DNA of 64,000 bases from JABDMH01 sp965223165. GTDB taxonomy: Bacteria > Bacteroidota > Bacteroidia > Chitinophagales > Saprospiraceae. The notes under the pieces are model-generated. The model was given only the letters and a program-made list of their open reading frames with translations, was not told the DNA's origin and did not search any database. The position numbers and the translations under genes are program-made. The stretch is from assembly GCA_965223165.1 (NCBI GenBank), contig CBDCVQ010000020.1, positions 62,001 through 126,000 of the forward strand, read 5' to 3'. Shown in pieces: positions 1 through 9,163 of this stretch (position 1 is the stretch's first letter; each line of letters begins with the position of its first letter).

Positions 1-396
1 GATGTCCTGGATAGATACAGCGCAACTATTCTGATCCGTCACGGTCACCGAATAGCTTCCTATACCAAGACCGGTGGGGTCCTCCACGTTGCCAATAGCC
101 ACTGGCCCATCCCAGGAAAAGGTCAGCGCTCCGGAGCCATTAGCCACCGTCAGATCGATGCGACCATCACTACCGCCGGCGCACTGCACATCGGTCGCCA
201 CGGCTGATACGGTCAGCCCTGCAGGATTAGCCAGATCGACGGACGGCCCCGGCGTGACACATCGATTACCGCTGGTCACCACCTTACGGATATACGGCGT
301 GTAGCGACCGGGAGCTAAGCCGGTAAAGGAGGTGCTACTCTGCCAAGTTCCACCGTTTAGGTTGAACTCGTAAGTACCTCCTGCCGGCCCTCCGGC
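1..396 (-). CDS. SprB-repeat adhesin, continuation after frameshift (partial)
   Basis: Open without stops for 132 codons to the window edge, in a frame shifted by one base from the upstream part. It encodes the rest of the fifth repeat (YEFNLNGGTWQSS, then GRYTPYIRK) and a sixth unit with the classic SprB pattern 'C.GGSDG.I...V.NGSG...F.W' ending YSVTVTDQNSC. There is no start codon of its own at the junction, so it is the continuation of the gene that begins at 1630, not a separate gene. In typical SprB-like proteins such repeats lead to a C-terminal T9SS sorting domain; that part lies outside the window. Confidence 0.65.
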
Positions 397-1630
397 TAAT
401 GGTGATACTGCCGTCATCCACCCCGCAAGCCGAGGGATTGGTCGACGAACTTGCGGCTACCGTCAGGGCGGTAGATCCATTCACCGTAATCGCTGCACCC
501 GTCAGCGTACAGGGATCGCCGGTACTATTTCTCACGGCCGGGACATAACTGTCCGCTGGCAAATCATCGAAAATCCGTGAAGACTGCCAGAAACCACCGT
601 TGAGTTGATATTCATAAAAACCGACTCCCCCACTCGCCAGTAGTCGAATTTCGCCTACGGGATCACCGCATGTGGTGTGTGTCACCCGCTCCACGGTCAG
701 TGCCAGGGCCGGTATACCAGTAATCTCAATGCTGGGTCCATCCGTGGCACATCGGCCATTGTGCGTCGTGTTATTCCTGATTTCGGAAAGATAAAAGCCC
801 GGTGCCAATGCGGAAAAGGTCGCAGCAGTCTGCCAGGCACCGTCATTTATTCGGTATTCATAAGTCCCCAGTCCGCCGCTGCCAGACAACGTGATAGACC
901 CGTTGCTCTGGCCACAGGTGGCATTTGACTTGCTGGCTAAGGTGACGGACGGAGCGTGATGCTCGGACTCAAGTACGATGGGAGCTCCTTGAACAATACA
1001 ATCAGGGTGGTTCTTATCTCGAGCATAGGGTATGTAAGTACCGGGTTCCATGTAGTTGTAGTAACCGCTGCTGCGCCACTGTCCGCCGTCAAGTTTATAT
1101 TCATACTCACCCGAACCTCCGCGTGCAACCAATTCGAAAGTGCCAGTTGCCCTGTCGCAAGTTGGCGTGATAAATGTGCCTCTCCCGAGTGACAATGCAG
1201 CTCCTTTCAGCACTACTCCTGCCAAGCCATCGTTGCAAGGAGAGCCCAGGTCTCTCACCAACGCCATATACTCGCCGGCCCACAGGTTTTCAAACTTATT
1301 GGAAGACTGCCATTGTGTACCATCAATACTGTACTCATAGATGCCGATGCCCCCGAAAGCAAATATTGTCAGTGAGCCATTTGCCTCTCCGCAGACGGCA
1401 TGTATGAGCTCCACCTTATCGAAAATAGCCCGATCATTGGGATAATCTCCAAATTCACAGTCGTCAACATCTGACGTCCCATCGCCGCCACTAGTCACGA
1501 TCTCCTCGGCTACCTGTGCCGTGGCTACCGATAGCATGAGTGGAGCAATAAATATGAGAATAAACGATAGCGATCTCGACGAGAAGCAACTTACTCCTCT
1601 TGCAAATGTCTTTGAAACTAATTGATTCAT
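335..1630 (-). CDS. SprB-repeat surface adhesin, N-terminal part (frameshifted)
   Basis: Secreted, probably cell-surface repeat protein. An N-terminal hydrophobic stretch ending ...VATAQ looks like a signal peptide if translation starts at the ATG at 1628-1630; an ATG 25 codons upstream (1703-1705) is possible but would bury the signal peptide. After it come four complete units of about 80 residues and the start of a fifth. Each unit has a cysteine, then 'G.I', a Gly-Gly pair, 'YEY', 'W(Q/R)', and 'Y...R', which resembles the SprB repeat of gliding-motility adhesins. The frame ends at 335 in a basic, non-repeat tail, while the repeat pattern continues in a neighbouring frame from about 396 to the window edge. 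The gene is therefore broken by an indel near 394-400. It is the first gene of a minus-strand unit reading off the left edge. Substrate or ligand unknown. Confidence 0.75.
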   Translation of the reverse strand: MNQLVSKTFARGVSCFSSRSLSFILIFIAPLMLSVATAQVAEEIVTSGGDGTSDVDDCEFGDYPNDRAIFDKVELIHAVCGEANGSLTIFAFGGIGIYEYSIDGTQWQSSNKFENLWAGEYMALVRDLGSPCNDGLAGVVLKGAALSLGRGTFITPTCDRATGTFELVARGGSGEYEYKLDGGQWRSSGYYNYMEPGTYIPYARDKNHPDCIVQGAPIVLESEHHAPSVTLASKSNATCGQSNGSITLSGSGGLGTYEYRINDGAWQTAATFSALAPGFYLSEIRNNTTHNGRCATDGPSIEITGIPALALTVERVTHTTCGDPVGEIRLLASGGVGFYEYQLNGGFWQSSRIFDDLPADSYVPAVRNSTGDPCTLTGAAITVNGSTALTVAASSSTNPSACGVDDGSITISRRAGRRYLRVQPKRWNLAE

Positions 1631-2346
1631 ATGCTCGTTCCATACATCCCTAACCCCAGGGAATGACACCCCTACAAAGTCCGCACATCCATGCTTGAAT
1701 ACCAAGAGAAAACTGGCTATAGCTAGTTAGTTCACAGGAATCTACTGCTCAGACAAGTGCTAAACGACGCCGAATCGGATCTCTTAAAGATGGTAAATGT
1801 GGAAAATGATGGTTTTGGCCTACTAGAATTAAAGATGGTTTTAGATGATTAAGATTCTATTCAATAGGCCAAACCTAACCATACTCTTTCTTTTTATCAA
1901 TACATATTACGATTTTTTTTCATATTTATTTATTTCAATGCATATATACTTTAGTACCAATATTTTAGTGGCTGTAATAAAATTACTACAACCAAACATC
2001 CTAGTAATCATCCGTGCGCTGGACTAGGTAACCTTGTCGTCCTATCAGCAAATTACTGCGTCGAACAAATTCAGTGGTGCCTTTCAATTTCAAGTTGAGG
2101 GGGCCACATTGCCCTTGACTGGTCCAGGCCCTCCGCCGCAGCAGATCACTCGACGACCAAGAACTAGCCCTCCGCGCACTTAGCGAAAACCCTTGCGCAC
2201 TTTGCGGTAAAAAAATCTGCTGCTACATCTAAACCCAGGAGATGCGATGCACTAAGTCAAAATCTAGCATGCCACAAATACGGCCATAATATTCCCTATA
2301 CACAATAACCCAGCATGATTTCTCCGCACTCCCTTATTTTTACTAA
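1631..2346. other. Intergenic region between divergent genes, no gene recognised
   Basis: About 700 bases between the divergent adhesin and DUF1961-like genes. Positions 1800-2010 are strongly AT-rich with T runs and hold a 60-codon reading frame of low complexity that does not look like protein. The rest shows no RNA gene or repeat I recognise. It must carry the promoters for both flanking genes, but no clear TAnnTTTG box with a matching upstream TTG was found. Confidence 0.5.
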
Positions 2347-3153
2347 ATGCATTTATTAAAACTAGCCTGGTGGATGATCGCGTTGCCCATGTGCTTCGGC
2401 TCGCTGCATGCGCAGTCGCCCCTTGATCGGCAATTTCAGCAACTGCGGGACGACGACCGTTGGCATCTGTCCTTTAGAGACGCAGGCACGCGGCGATGGC
2501 AGTCCAAGTGGTTTCTAGATGGGACGAGAGCGGAGATACGTCCGACCCCGGAGGGGATGGTCTTCACTGCGGGGCCGGTGGAGGGCGACGATGCCTGCCA
2601 TGCGGTCCTATGGACCAAACCGTCGTTTGAGGGTGCCGTAAAGATCGAATATGACTACACGCGTCTCGACGCCCGAACCAAATGGGTCAATATACTCTAC
2701 ATCCAGGCCTCGGGCATTGGCACCGGACCCTTCCACCCGGACATTACCGCCTGGAATCATCTGCGCATCATCCCATCCATGCGTACCTATTTTCAAAATA
2801 TGCGTGCCCTGCACTTGAGTTATGCGGCCTTTGGCGGCGCCAATACCGAAGCGGACAATGACTATCTCCGCGTACGTAGATATCCCGTCGACTCGACAAC
2901 CACTTTCCGACAGACGAAGGTGCCTCCTGCTTATTTCAAGACCAACTTATTCAAGCCGGGGGTGACCTACCATCTCACCATCATCAAAACGGATCAGCAA
3001 CTATTTCTGCAGGTGAAAGGATCCGACCGGACTAAATTATTTCATTGGGACATCACCACCCACTCGGCTTTGCCAGCCGGCCGAATCGGCCTGCGACACA
3101 TGTACACACGTGCTGCCCGTTATGCCAATTTCAAGGTGCATACGCGGCGGTGA
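2347..3153 (+). CDS. Secreted DUF1961-like protein (concanavalin-type fold predicted)
   Basis: 268 residues. A signal peptide is visible (about residues 1-23, cleavage after SLHAQ). The body has motifs I associate with the DUF1961 family: a KIEYDYTRLD strand, a long middle rich in aromatic residues, and a C-terminal strand ending in 'YANFKVHTRR'. DUF1961 proteins are usually exported and predicted to have a LamG/concanavalin A-like beta-sandwich; several sit in polysaccharide-utilisation clusters, but no activity is assigned here. It is followed 73 bases downstream by a sugar isomerase/epimerase on the same strand, which supports a role in carbohydrate handling. Family assignment is from memory of motifs. 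Confidence 0.6.
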   Translation: MHLLKLAWWMIALPMCFGSLHAQSPLDRQFQQLRDDDRWHLSFRDAGTRRWQSKWFLDGTRAEIRPTPEGMVFTAGPVEGDDACHAVLWTKPSFEGAVKIEYDYTRLDARTKWVNILYIQASGIGTGPFHPDITAWNHLRIIPSMRTYFQNMRALHLSYAAFGGANTEADNDYLRVRRYPVDSTTTFRQTKVPPAYFKTNLFKPGVTYHLTIIKTDQQLFLQVKGSDRTKLFHWDITTHSALPAGRIGLRHMYTRAARYANFKVHTRR

Positions 3154-3226
3154 TTACTCAGCGCCGATCTTTGGATGCCCTTTGAAAAGCCTATCTTCCC
3201 CTTAATGATCACGCAACTCAAGCATC

Positions 3227-4159
3227 ATGGATCGAAGGACCTTCACCCGCACGACGGGGGCGGCGCTTGCCGGTTTGACCTTGGCCCCCAGCACCTATGG
3301 ACATACCATGGCTAGGGACAAAGCACCCTTGAAACTCTCACTCGCCCAGTGGTCCCTGCATCGGGCATTTAATGCCGGCGACCTGGATCCCGACAACTTC
3401 GCCCAAATCACCAAGCAAGCATTTGGTATTGAGGCAGTGGAATATGTCAATCAATTTTATGTCGCTCAGGCTAAGAAAACGTCTTTCTGGCAGGCTCTAA
3501 GGCGACGGGCGGATGATCATGGGGTGCGGAGCTTACTGATCATGGTCGATAACGAGGGAGACCTGGGAGATCCGAACCAGCGACAGCGAAAGAAGGCCGC
3601 CCAAAACCACCACAAGTGGGTGGATGCAGCCAAAGTCCTAGGTTGCCACTCGATCCGGGTCAACGCCTTTGGCGAGGGTAATCAGGCAGAGCTACGTGCA
3701 GCGCTGGTGGACGGCCTGGGCCAGCTGGTCACGTACAGCGCCCAAGAAGAAGTGCATGTCCTCATCGAAAATCACGGACTGTTCAGTTCCGACGCAGACT
3801 TTGTTGTGGACGTAATCAAAGAAGTAGATAGTCCCTACCTGGGTACCCTCCCCGACTTTGGCAATTGGTGTCTTACGGCCCAGTGGGGCAGCACCAAGAT
3901 CCCTTGCGACAGAGCCTTCGACCGCTACGAGGGGGTGCAGGCATTTCTGCCCTATGCCCAAGGCGTCAGCGCGAAGTCCTATGACTTCAAAGCGGACGGC
4001 AGCGCCACCGTCATTGACTATGCCCGCATGCTTAACATCGTAGCTGACTTTGGATACGACGGTTACATCGGCATCGAGTACGAAGGCGACGTGCTGTCGG
4101 AGTCCGAGGGCATTATCGCCACCAAAAAACTCATCGAAAAGGTCTGGGCGGCGATCTGA
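3227..4159 (+). CDS. Sugar phosphate isomerase/epimerase family TIM barrel, Tat-exported
   Basis: 310 residues. The N-terminus has an Arg-Arg pair followed by T-F-T-R and a hydrophobic stretch, a twin-arginine export signal as seen on many Bacteroidota members of this family. The body fits an AP endonuclease 2/xylose-isomerase-like TIM barrel: SLAQWSLHR near residue 40, 'IEAVEYV' early, 'VLIENHG' with the Glu/Asn/His expected for metal binding, 'GTLPDFGNW' and the C-terminal 'YIGIEYEG' strand carrying another acidic ligand. It probably isomerises, epimerises or otherwise processes a sugar in the periplasm; the substrate cannot be read from sequence. Its stop codon lies within about five bases of the start of a tandem repeat array. 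Confidence 0.8.
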   Translation: MDRRTFTRTTGAALAGLTLAPSTYGHTMARDKAPLKLSLAQWSLHRAFNAGDLDPDNFAQITKQAFGIEAVEYVNQFYVAQAKKTSFWQALRRRADDHGVRSLLIMVDNEGDLGDPNQRQRKKAAQNHHKWVDAAKVLGCHSIRVNAFGEGNQAELRAALVDGLGQLVTYSAQEEVHVLIENHGLFSSDADFVVDVIKEVDSPYLGTLPDFGNWCLTAQWGSTKIPCDRAFDRYEGVQAFLPYAQGVSAKSYDFKADGSATVIDYARMLNIVADFGYDGYIGIEYEGDVLSESEGIIATKKLIEKVWAAI

Positions 4160-4162
4160 TGC

Positions 4163-5905
4163 GCTGGCCCTGGTGCCGAATTTCCATGAAAGCGCAATCG
4201 CGCGTGCGCAAGGCAGCGCCCGGGTGGAGCTGTTTAATTGTGTAGTTGTTGAGAGGGTAGAATGGGATATTATGCTAGGCGATGCATTTTTGCCCTTGCT
4301 GGTCAGAAGTCTACAATGCAGATGTTTAGGGTTTAGGGTTTAGGTGACGCCTTCGGCGGCGTTTAGGGGATTTTCCTTCGGGTTTTGACGCACTATTTGA
4401 AAACACTTTCAGGCCTGGCACGAATCTCAATGAAATCACAATCCTTAATCACAATCTTTCGATCACAATCGCGCGCGCAAGGCCGTCCGCGCCCAGGTTG
4501 AAATGTTTAATTGTGTAGTTGTTGAGAGGGTAGAATGGGATATTATGCTAGGCGATGCATTTTTGCCCTTGCTGGTCAGAAGTCTACAATGCAGATGTTT
4601 AGGGTTTAGGGTTTAGGTGACGCCTTCGGCGGCGTTTAGGGGATTTTCCTTCGGGCTTTGACGCACTATTTGAAAACACTTTCAGGCCTGGCACGAATCT
4701 CAATAAAATCACAATCCTTAATCACAATCAAGCCCTACCCGCGAGCAGTCCGCGCCCAGGTTGAAATGTTTAATTGTGTAGTTGTTGAGAGGGTAGAATG
4801 GGATATTATGCTAGGCGATGTATTTTGCTGAGCTTGGTCAAATGTCTTGGGTGCAGAGGTTTGGATTTAGGTGCTGCCTCCGGCGAACGTCTAGGAGGAT
4901 TTTCCTTCGGGTTTTGACGAACTATTTTGGAAACTCTCCCTGGCCCTCGTGCCCGGATCTCCATGAAATCACAATCTTTAATCACAATCGAGCCCTACCC
5001 GCAGAGCAGCCCGCGCCCAGGTTGAAATGTCTAATTGTGTAGTTGTTGAGAGGGCAAAATGGGATTTTATGCCAGGTACGGCACTTTGCTGTCTTGGTCA
5101 AATGTCTTAGTGCAGAGGTTTGGGGTTTAGGTGCTGCCTCCGCCGAATGTTTAGGGGGTTTCCTTCGGGTTTTGACGAACTATTTTTGAAAACTCTCCCT
5201 GGCCCTCGTGCCCGGATCTCCATGAAATCACAATCTTTAATCACAATCGAGCCCTACCCGCAGAGCAGCCCGCGCCCAGGTTGAAATGTCTAATTGTGTA
5301 GTTGTTGAGAGGGCAAAATGGGATTTTATGCCAGGTACGGCACTTTGCTGTCTTGGTCAAATGTCTTAGTGCAGAGGTTTGGGGTTTAGGTGCTGCCTCC
5401 GCCGAATGTTTAGGGGGTTTCCTTCGGGTTTTGACGAACTATTTTTGAAAACTCTCCCTGGCCCTCGTGCCCGGATCTCCATGAAATCACAATCTTTAAT
5501 CACAATCTCCAATCACAATCAAGCCCTACCCGCAGAGCAGCCCGCGCCCTTTGTTGAGTTGTTTAATTGTGTAGTTGTTGAGTGGGCAAAATGGGATATT
5601 ATGTTAGGCGATGCATTTTACTGAGCTTGGTCAAATGTCTTGGGTGCAGAGGTTTGGATTTAGGTGCTGCGTCCGCCGAAGGTTTAAGGGGATTTTCCTT
5701 CGGGTTTTGACCCGCCTTTCGAAAACTCTATCTTGGCCTTGGCCGGATTTCAATGAATCACAATCCTTAATCACCATCTCCAATCACAATCAAGCGTCAC
5801 GCGCAAGGCCGCCCGCGCCCGGGTTAAACTGTTTAATTGTGTAGTTGTTGAGAGGGCAAAATGGGATTTTACGCCAGGTGCGGCACATCTGCCAATCACA
5901 ATCAG
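4163..5905. repeat. Tandem array of about seven 259-273 bp repeats
   Basis: The core TGTNTAATTGTGTAGTTGTT starts at 4231, 4504, 4767, 5028, 5287, 5560 and 5830, giving spacings of 273, 263, 261, 259, 273 and 270 bp. Each unit carries, in order: this core, 'AATGGGAT(A/T)TTATG', a TTTAGGG-containing segment, a TTCG-loop hairpin segment (CCTTCGG), 'TTTTGACG(A/C)(A/C)CTATTT', 'TC(C/A)ATGAAATCACAATC' and a C-rich stretch. The units covering about 4937-5498 are two apparently identical 259 bp copies, so the array is recently amplified. It starts right at the stop codon of the isomerase gene and contains no convincing gene; short reading frames inside it repeat with the units. Confidence 0.9.
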
Positions 5906-6059
5906 GTCTGCAACACCCAACCCATCGACCCGCAACGCGTCAACGCACAACCCGCCGATCCTAAAACATTACGATATTTTTAACAGGTGAGAGACATCTC
6001 TGAGCGCGGAGGATTCAAAGTTCTTCGTTAACTTGAGAGCCTAACAATAAAATCACACC

Positions 6060-6443
6060 ATGGCCAAATACACAGCCATCGTCATGCTTCTGCTCCTGTC
6101 GGGCTCGACCTGGGCTCAGCTGCAACCACAACGCGCATTTTTGACTGTCCATGAGTTACTCACCACCGTGCAGGTTAATGGGTCAGTTACTGCGTCACAG
6201 TCCGGCCTGCGGGCACTCGCACTCATCGAGAAGCCCAAGCCCCTCCTGATGGTCGATGGGGTCAAGCACCAATGGCCACTCCTGACCTCCCGGTGGGTGA
6301 TCGACACAGAAGAAATCGAGTCCGTGCAGGTGGTAACGGGGTTGTCCGCCAAGGCCTATGGACCTGAAGCGGCGCACGGGGTGGTACATATTCGCACGAA
6401 GCCCGATAGCTTGTGGCGCAAATTAAATGCTCAGAAGAAGTAG
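6060..6443 (+). CDS. Small secreted TonB-receptor plug-like protein
   Basis: 127 residues. Signal peptide about 1-20 (ending STWAQ). From about residue 58 onward the sequence follows the core of a TonB-dependent receptor plug: P-L-L-M-V-D-G-V, a loop, then 'IESVQVVTGLSA', 'YGPEAAHGVVHIRTK'. In full receptors this core (VDG ... I.SI.V ... YG..A.GV..I.TK) is followed by a 22-strand barrel; here the protein ends 15 residues later, so there is no barrel. Similar plug cores occur at the C-terminus of Bacteroidota BlaR1/M56 peptidases, but no peptidase domain is present. Flanked upstream by the repeat array and downstream by a convergent HIT gene. Function unknown. Confidence 0.65.
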   Translation: MAKYTAIVMLLLLSGSTWAQLQPQRAFLTVHELLTTVQVNGSVTASQSGLRALALIEKPKPLLMVDGVKHQWPLLTSRWVIDTEEIESVQVVTGLSAKAYGPEAAHGVVHIRTKPDSLWRKLNAQKK

Positions 6444-6517
6444 TTGCGGGTTTATCACCCATCGCCGAAAATAAGCCACACCCTTAAGTCTATACAGAGC
6501 CAATCCGGCGGTAGTCA

Positions 6518-6940
6518 CTATTGCCGCAGCATACTCAGCTGCTCATCAAAGGATGCACGTAAGGATTGATCAGGTGTCCACACAATGTCCTGCCCATCTC
6601 CCCAATAGCGAGGCACGATGTGAAAATGCACATGAAAGACATCTTGCTGTGCCTGCTCTCCAGAGCTGTTGACGATCTGGAGATGCTCGATGCCCAACTT
6701 CTGTCGATATAAAGTGGTCACGTCCTTAATGGCGCCGGCCAGCTTTTGAAACAATTCGCTGGGCAGATCAAAGATGTCTTGATAATGGGCTTTCGGAATC
6801 ACCAACGTATGATAGGCATTGACCGGGTTAATGTCCAGAAACGAGTAAATGTGATCATTCTCGTACACCTTCCACGACTTCGCTTCCTGACGGACAATCT
6901 GGCAAAAAATGCAATCGTGCATCACTTCTGTTTGAGTCAT
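6518..6940 (-). CDS. HIT family nucleotide hydrolase
   Basis: 140 residues from the ATG at 6938-6940 (a second in-frame ATG six codons later, giving MHDCIFC, is equally usual for the family). The zinc-site cysteines CIFC are near the N-terminus, 'DINPVNAYHTLVIPK' follows, and the catalytic histidine triad HVHFHIVPR lies at about residues 103-111. HIT/HINT proteins hydrolyse purine nucleotide phosphoramidates or dinucleoside polyphosphates in the cytoplasm. The open frame continues upstream without a stop into an AraC-type HTH remnant, so automated annotation may call a 277-residue fusion; I consider that an accident of decay. Confidence 0.85.
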   Translation of the reverse strand: MTQTEVMHDCIFCQIVRQEAKSWKVYENDHIYSFLDINPVNAYHTLVIPKAHYQDIFDLPSELFQKLAGAIKDVTTLYRQKLGIEHLQIVNSSGEQAQQDVFHVHFHIVPRYWGDGQDIVWTPDQSLRASFDEQLSMLRQ

Positions 6941-7351
6941 AGACGGCGTCGAGATGCGTACCGTTGGATCGTTTTGGCCCTTGGGAGTGAATTGTCTAAA
7001 ATGGATCTTTCGATATGCGGATGGCGGCGCGCCGAAATGACTTCTTAAAAGATTTGGAAAAATGAGCCAAATCAACAAAGACGCGTCATACGCCACTTGG
7101 CTCACGGGCAGGTCCGATCCCAGCAGGAGATCGGCGGCATTTTCCAGCCGTTTGATCTTTAGATGGGTGGCAGGAGAGGTAGCGTACGTCTTCTTAAAAG
7201 TGCGTCCAAAGGAGCACAAGCTCATATGGCCTAGCATGGCCAGCAGGGCAATCGCATTATATAAATTTTGCCCTTGTCCATCAACGGCCAAAGAATGGCT
7301 GGCAAGATGCCCTATTTTAGTAGTTGAACACACCAAGGATGACTTCTCCAT
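6941..7351 (-). pseudogene. AraC-family regulator remnant (HTH domain with compensating frameshifts)
   Basis: The frame upstream of the HIT gene encodes a recognisable AraC/XylS DNA-binding domain: 'FGRTFKKTY.TSPATHLK..RLENAADLL', 'PVSQVAYD', and at the end 'HFGAPPSAYRK'. Between these, the expected 'DLAHFSKSFKK' is missing from this frame but present one frame over. This implies loss of a base near 7083 and gain of a base near 7040. No N-terminal sensor domain remains and the frame runs straight into the HIT gene. It is best read as a decayed regulator gene. Confidence 0.6.
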
Positions 7352-7535
7352 GCCGTCACCTTGCTAGTATGTGTCAGGCGAGGACGCCTGATACGGCCAG
7401 GTAGCACTTGTCGAGTGATATTCCAACGGCAGCTAGCCTCAAAGGCCACACAGCCCAGATCAGGCCGTTTTTGGCGTCCTCGCCAAACGCCATCATAGCT
7501 TGCTGGCACACGGAAGCCTTGCTAATGCGATGGCC
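7352..7535. other. Intergenic spacer, no gene recognised
   Basis: Short spacer between the AraC remnant and the inverted-repeat element. It contains 'CAGGCGAGGACGCCTG', a near-perfect short palindrome at about 7376-7391, and no convincing reading frame. Confidence 0.4.
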
Positions 7536-7760
7536 CTAGTAGAGTTTCGCATTAGATATGTTGAATAATTCTAATAAGATTTTGTTCGCAGACGAGGCAT
7601 GACCGAACGATCTCGTAGAGTCGAGCATGGCAATGCGAGAAGTGAGGGAACCGCGACAGCGGGTGGGTGGCTAGCCTTAGCTATGGCGAGGCTTTGCAAC
7701 GACGTATGCGGACTAAAGACATTAGAATTAGCTACAAGATTTAATGCGAAACTGTACTAG
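7536..7760. mobile_element. MITE-like element with CTAG ends, copy 1 (225 bp)
   Basis: The left end CTAGTAGAGTTTCGCATTA and the right end, read on the other strand, CTAGTACAGTTTCGCATTA, differ at one base. The similarity extends inward for about 58 bases (shared TAATTCTAAT and a CCGCA/TCGCA block). The interior carries 'GAACGATCTCGTAGAGTCGAG', 'GAAGTGAGGGAACCGCGAC' and 'GCTATGGCGAGGCTTTGCAAC'. No protein is encoded. CTAG at both ends may be a 4-bp target duplication or part of the terminal repeats. Further copies lie at 27980-28210 and 30316-30481, with a partial copy at about 27838-27979. Confidence 0.85.
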
Positions 7761-7871
7761 CATGGCCAGTTGTTCGAGTGAAAGGCTGGAATAGATACTG
7801 GCCCCGCCCCTCCGCAGCCGGCCGTAAAAACAACAATCATTGCTAACTTGTCCGGCAAAGCAACGGATGCC

Positions 7872-9113
7872 ATGGACATAGCTCGGATCAGAAAGCAATT
7901 TCCTGCCCTCTCGCGTAAAATAAACGGCCGGCCGACCATCTATCTGGACGGGCCTGCGGGGACCCAAGTACCGGAGCGGGTGATTGAGGCGATCAGCCAA
8001 TATTACCACCAATCCAATGCCAATACCCATGGCTACTTTACCGCCTCGCGAGAGACCGACGAGCTGCTGGAGCGGACACGGGACAAGGTGGCGACCTTCC
8101 TGGGAGCACCAAGCGGGGCCTGCATCTCCTTTGGCTCGAATATGACCAGTCTCAACTACTCCCTCAGCCGTGCATTGGTCCGCGATCTGTCGCCTGGGGA
8201 TGAGATTCTCATCTCTCAGTTGGACCACGAAGCCAACCGGGGGCCCTGGTTGGCGCTCAAGTCCTTTGGCGTCCAGGTCAGGGAGATTCCCCTGCTGCCC
8301 TCGGGTGTGCTTGACTACGACGCTTACACGGCTCTCTTGACCGATCGAGTCAAACTGGTCTGTGTGGGCTATGCCTCCAATATCTTTGGCACCGTCAACG
8401 ATGTCGTAGCGATACGAGAGCAGGCCCATGCGGTGGGTGCCCGCGTCGTGGTAGATGCGGTGCACTATGCACCGCACTTGCCGCTGGATGTATCCGCGCT
8501 GGGCTGCGATTTTTTGCTATGCTCCGCTTATAAGTTCTATGGTCCACATGTGGGTATCCTGTATGCGAGAAAGGGATTGTTGGACCAGTTGCATACGGAC
8601 CGATTGCGTACGCAGGAGCAGGTGGCACCCTACAAAATCGAGACGGGCACCCTCAATCACGCCGCCATCGCTGGGGTAGAAGCGGCCATCGACTTCGTCG
8701 CCGATCTGGCATCCGGAGCGGATCTGCGGGAGCGGATACTTGGCGCTATGACAGCGATCGGCCGGCATGAGCGTCACCTCATCCAGGTCTTGGCCAAAGG
8801 ACTGGATGCCATACCGGGAGTCACCCTGTATGGGCCTTCGACCGCCACGGCGCCTCGAGCCCCGACGATTTCTTTCACCGTAGAGGGTATGGACCCGGTC
8901 GAAGTCTGTAAGGCACTGGGGCAGCAAAACATCTATGCCTGGGACGGGCATTTCTATGCCATCCGATCGATGGAAGTGTTTGATCTGCTGAAAGTGGGAG
9001 GCGTCACCCGAATGGGCGTCGTCGTGTACAACACCCTGGAGGAGGTACAGCAGACGGTAGCTGCAGTGGCTGCTATAGTAGGTGCGACCGTGAACAAGGA
9101 GGCGCAGCGCTAA
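7872..9113 (+). CDS. Cysteine desulfurase-like PLP enzyme (class V aminotransferase fold)
   Basis: 413 residues from the ATG at 7872; an in-frame start eight codons earlier is possible. Class V aminotransferase features are clear: 'YLDGPAGTQVP' near the N-terminus, 'FGSNMTS', 'DHEANRGPW' (about 118-125), 'VVVDAVHYAPH' (Asp195 for the PLP ring nitrogen, His198) and the Schiff-base lysine in 'CSAYKFYGPH' (Lys221). This pattern matches the desulfurase-like subfamily modelled by TIGR01976 rather than bona fide IscS/SufS; no Suf or Isc genes are adjacent. The likely reaction is removal of sulfur or an amino group from an amino acid in the cytoplasm, with unknown physiological substrate. A rho-independent terminator follows. 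Confidence 0.85.
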   Translation: MDIARIRKQFPALSRKINGRPTIYLDGPAGTQVPERVIEAISQYYHQSNANTHGYFTASRETDELLERTRDKVATFLGAPSGACISFGSNMTSLNYSLSRALVRDLSPGDEILISQLDHEANRGPWLALKSFGVQVREIPLLPSGVLDYDAYTALLTDRVKLVCVGYASNIFGTVNDVVAIREQAHAVGARVVVDAVHYAPHLPLDVSALGCDFLLCSAYKFYGPHVGILYARKGLLDQLHTDRLRTQEQVAPYKIETGTLNHAAIAGVEAAIDFVADLASGADLRERILGAMTAIGRHERHLIQVLAKGLDAIPGVTLYGPSTATAPRAPTISFTVEGMDPVEVCKALGQQNIYAWDGHFYAIRSMEVFDLLKVGGVTRMGVVVYNTLEEVQQTVAAVAAIVGATVNKEAQR

Positions 9114-9163
9114 GAGCTCGTGGAGACCGTGCGAAGCCGGGATGGCTCCTTGTGCACCATGAC

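Noticed and set aside
1845..2027. 60-codon AT-rich reading frame
   Set aside because: Low-complexity Ile/Leu/Phe/Tyr-rich translation in an AT-rich spacer; no start context or family.
4326..4345. TTTAGGG repeats resembling plant telomeres
   Set aside because: Only two or three units inside each 260-bp repeat; surrounding genes are bacterial, so coincidence or part of the repeat unit.
7728..8477. 249-codon minus-strand frame opposite the desulfurase-like gene
   Set aside because: Antisense shadow of a conserved PLP enzyme.
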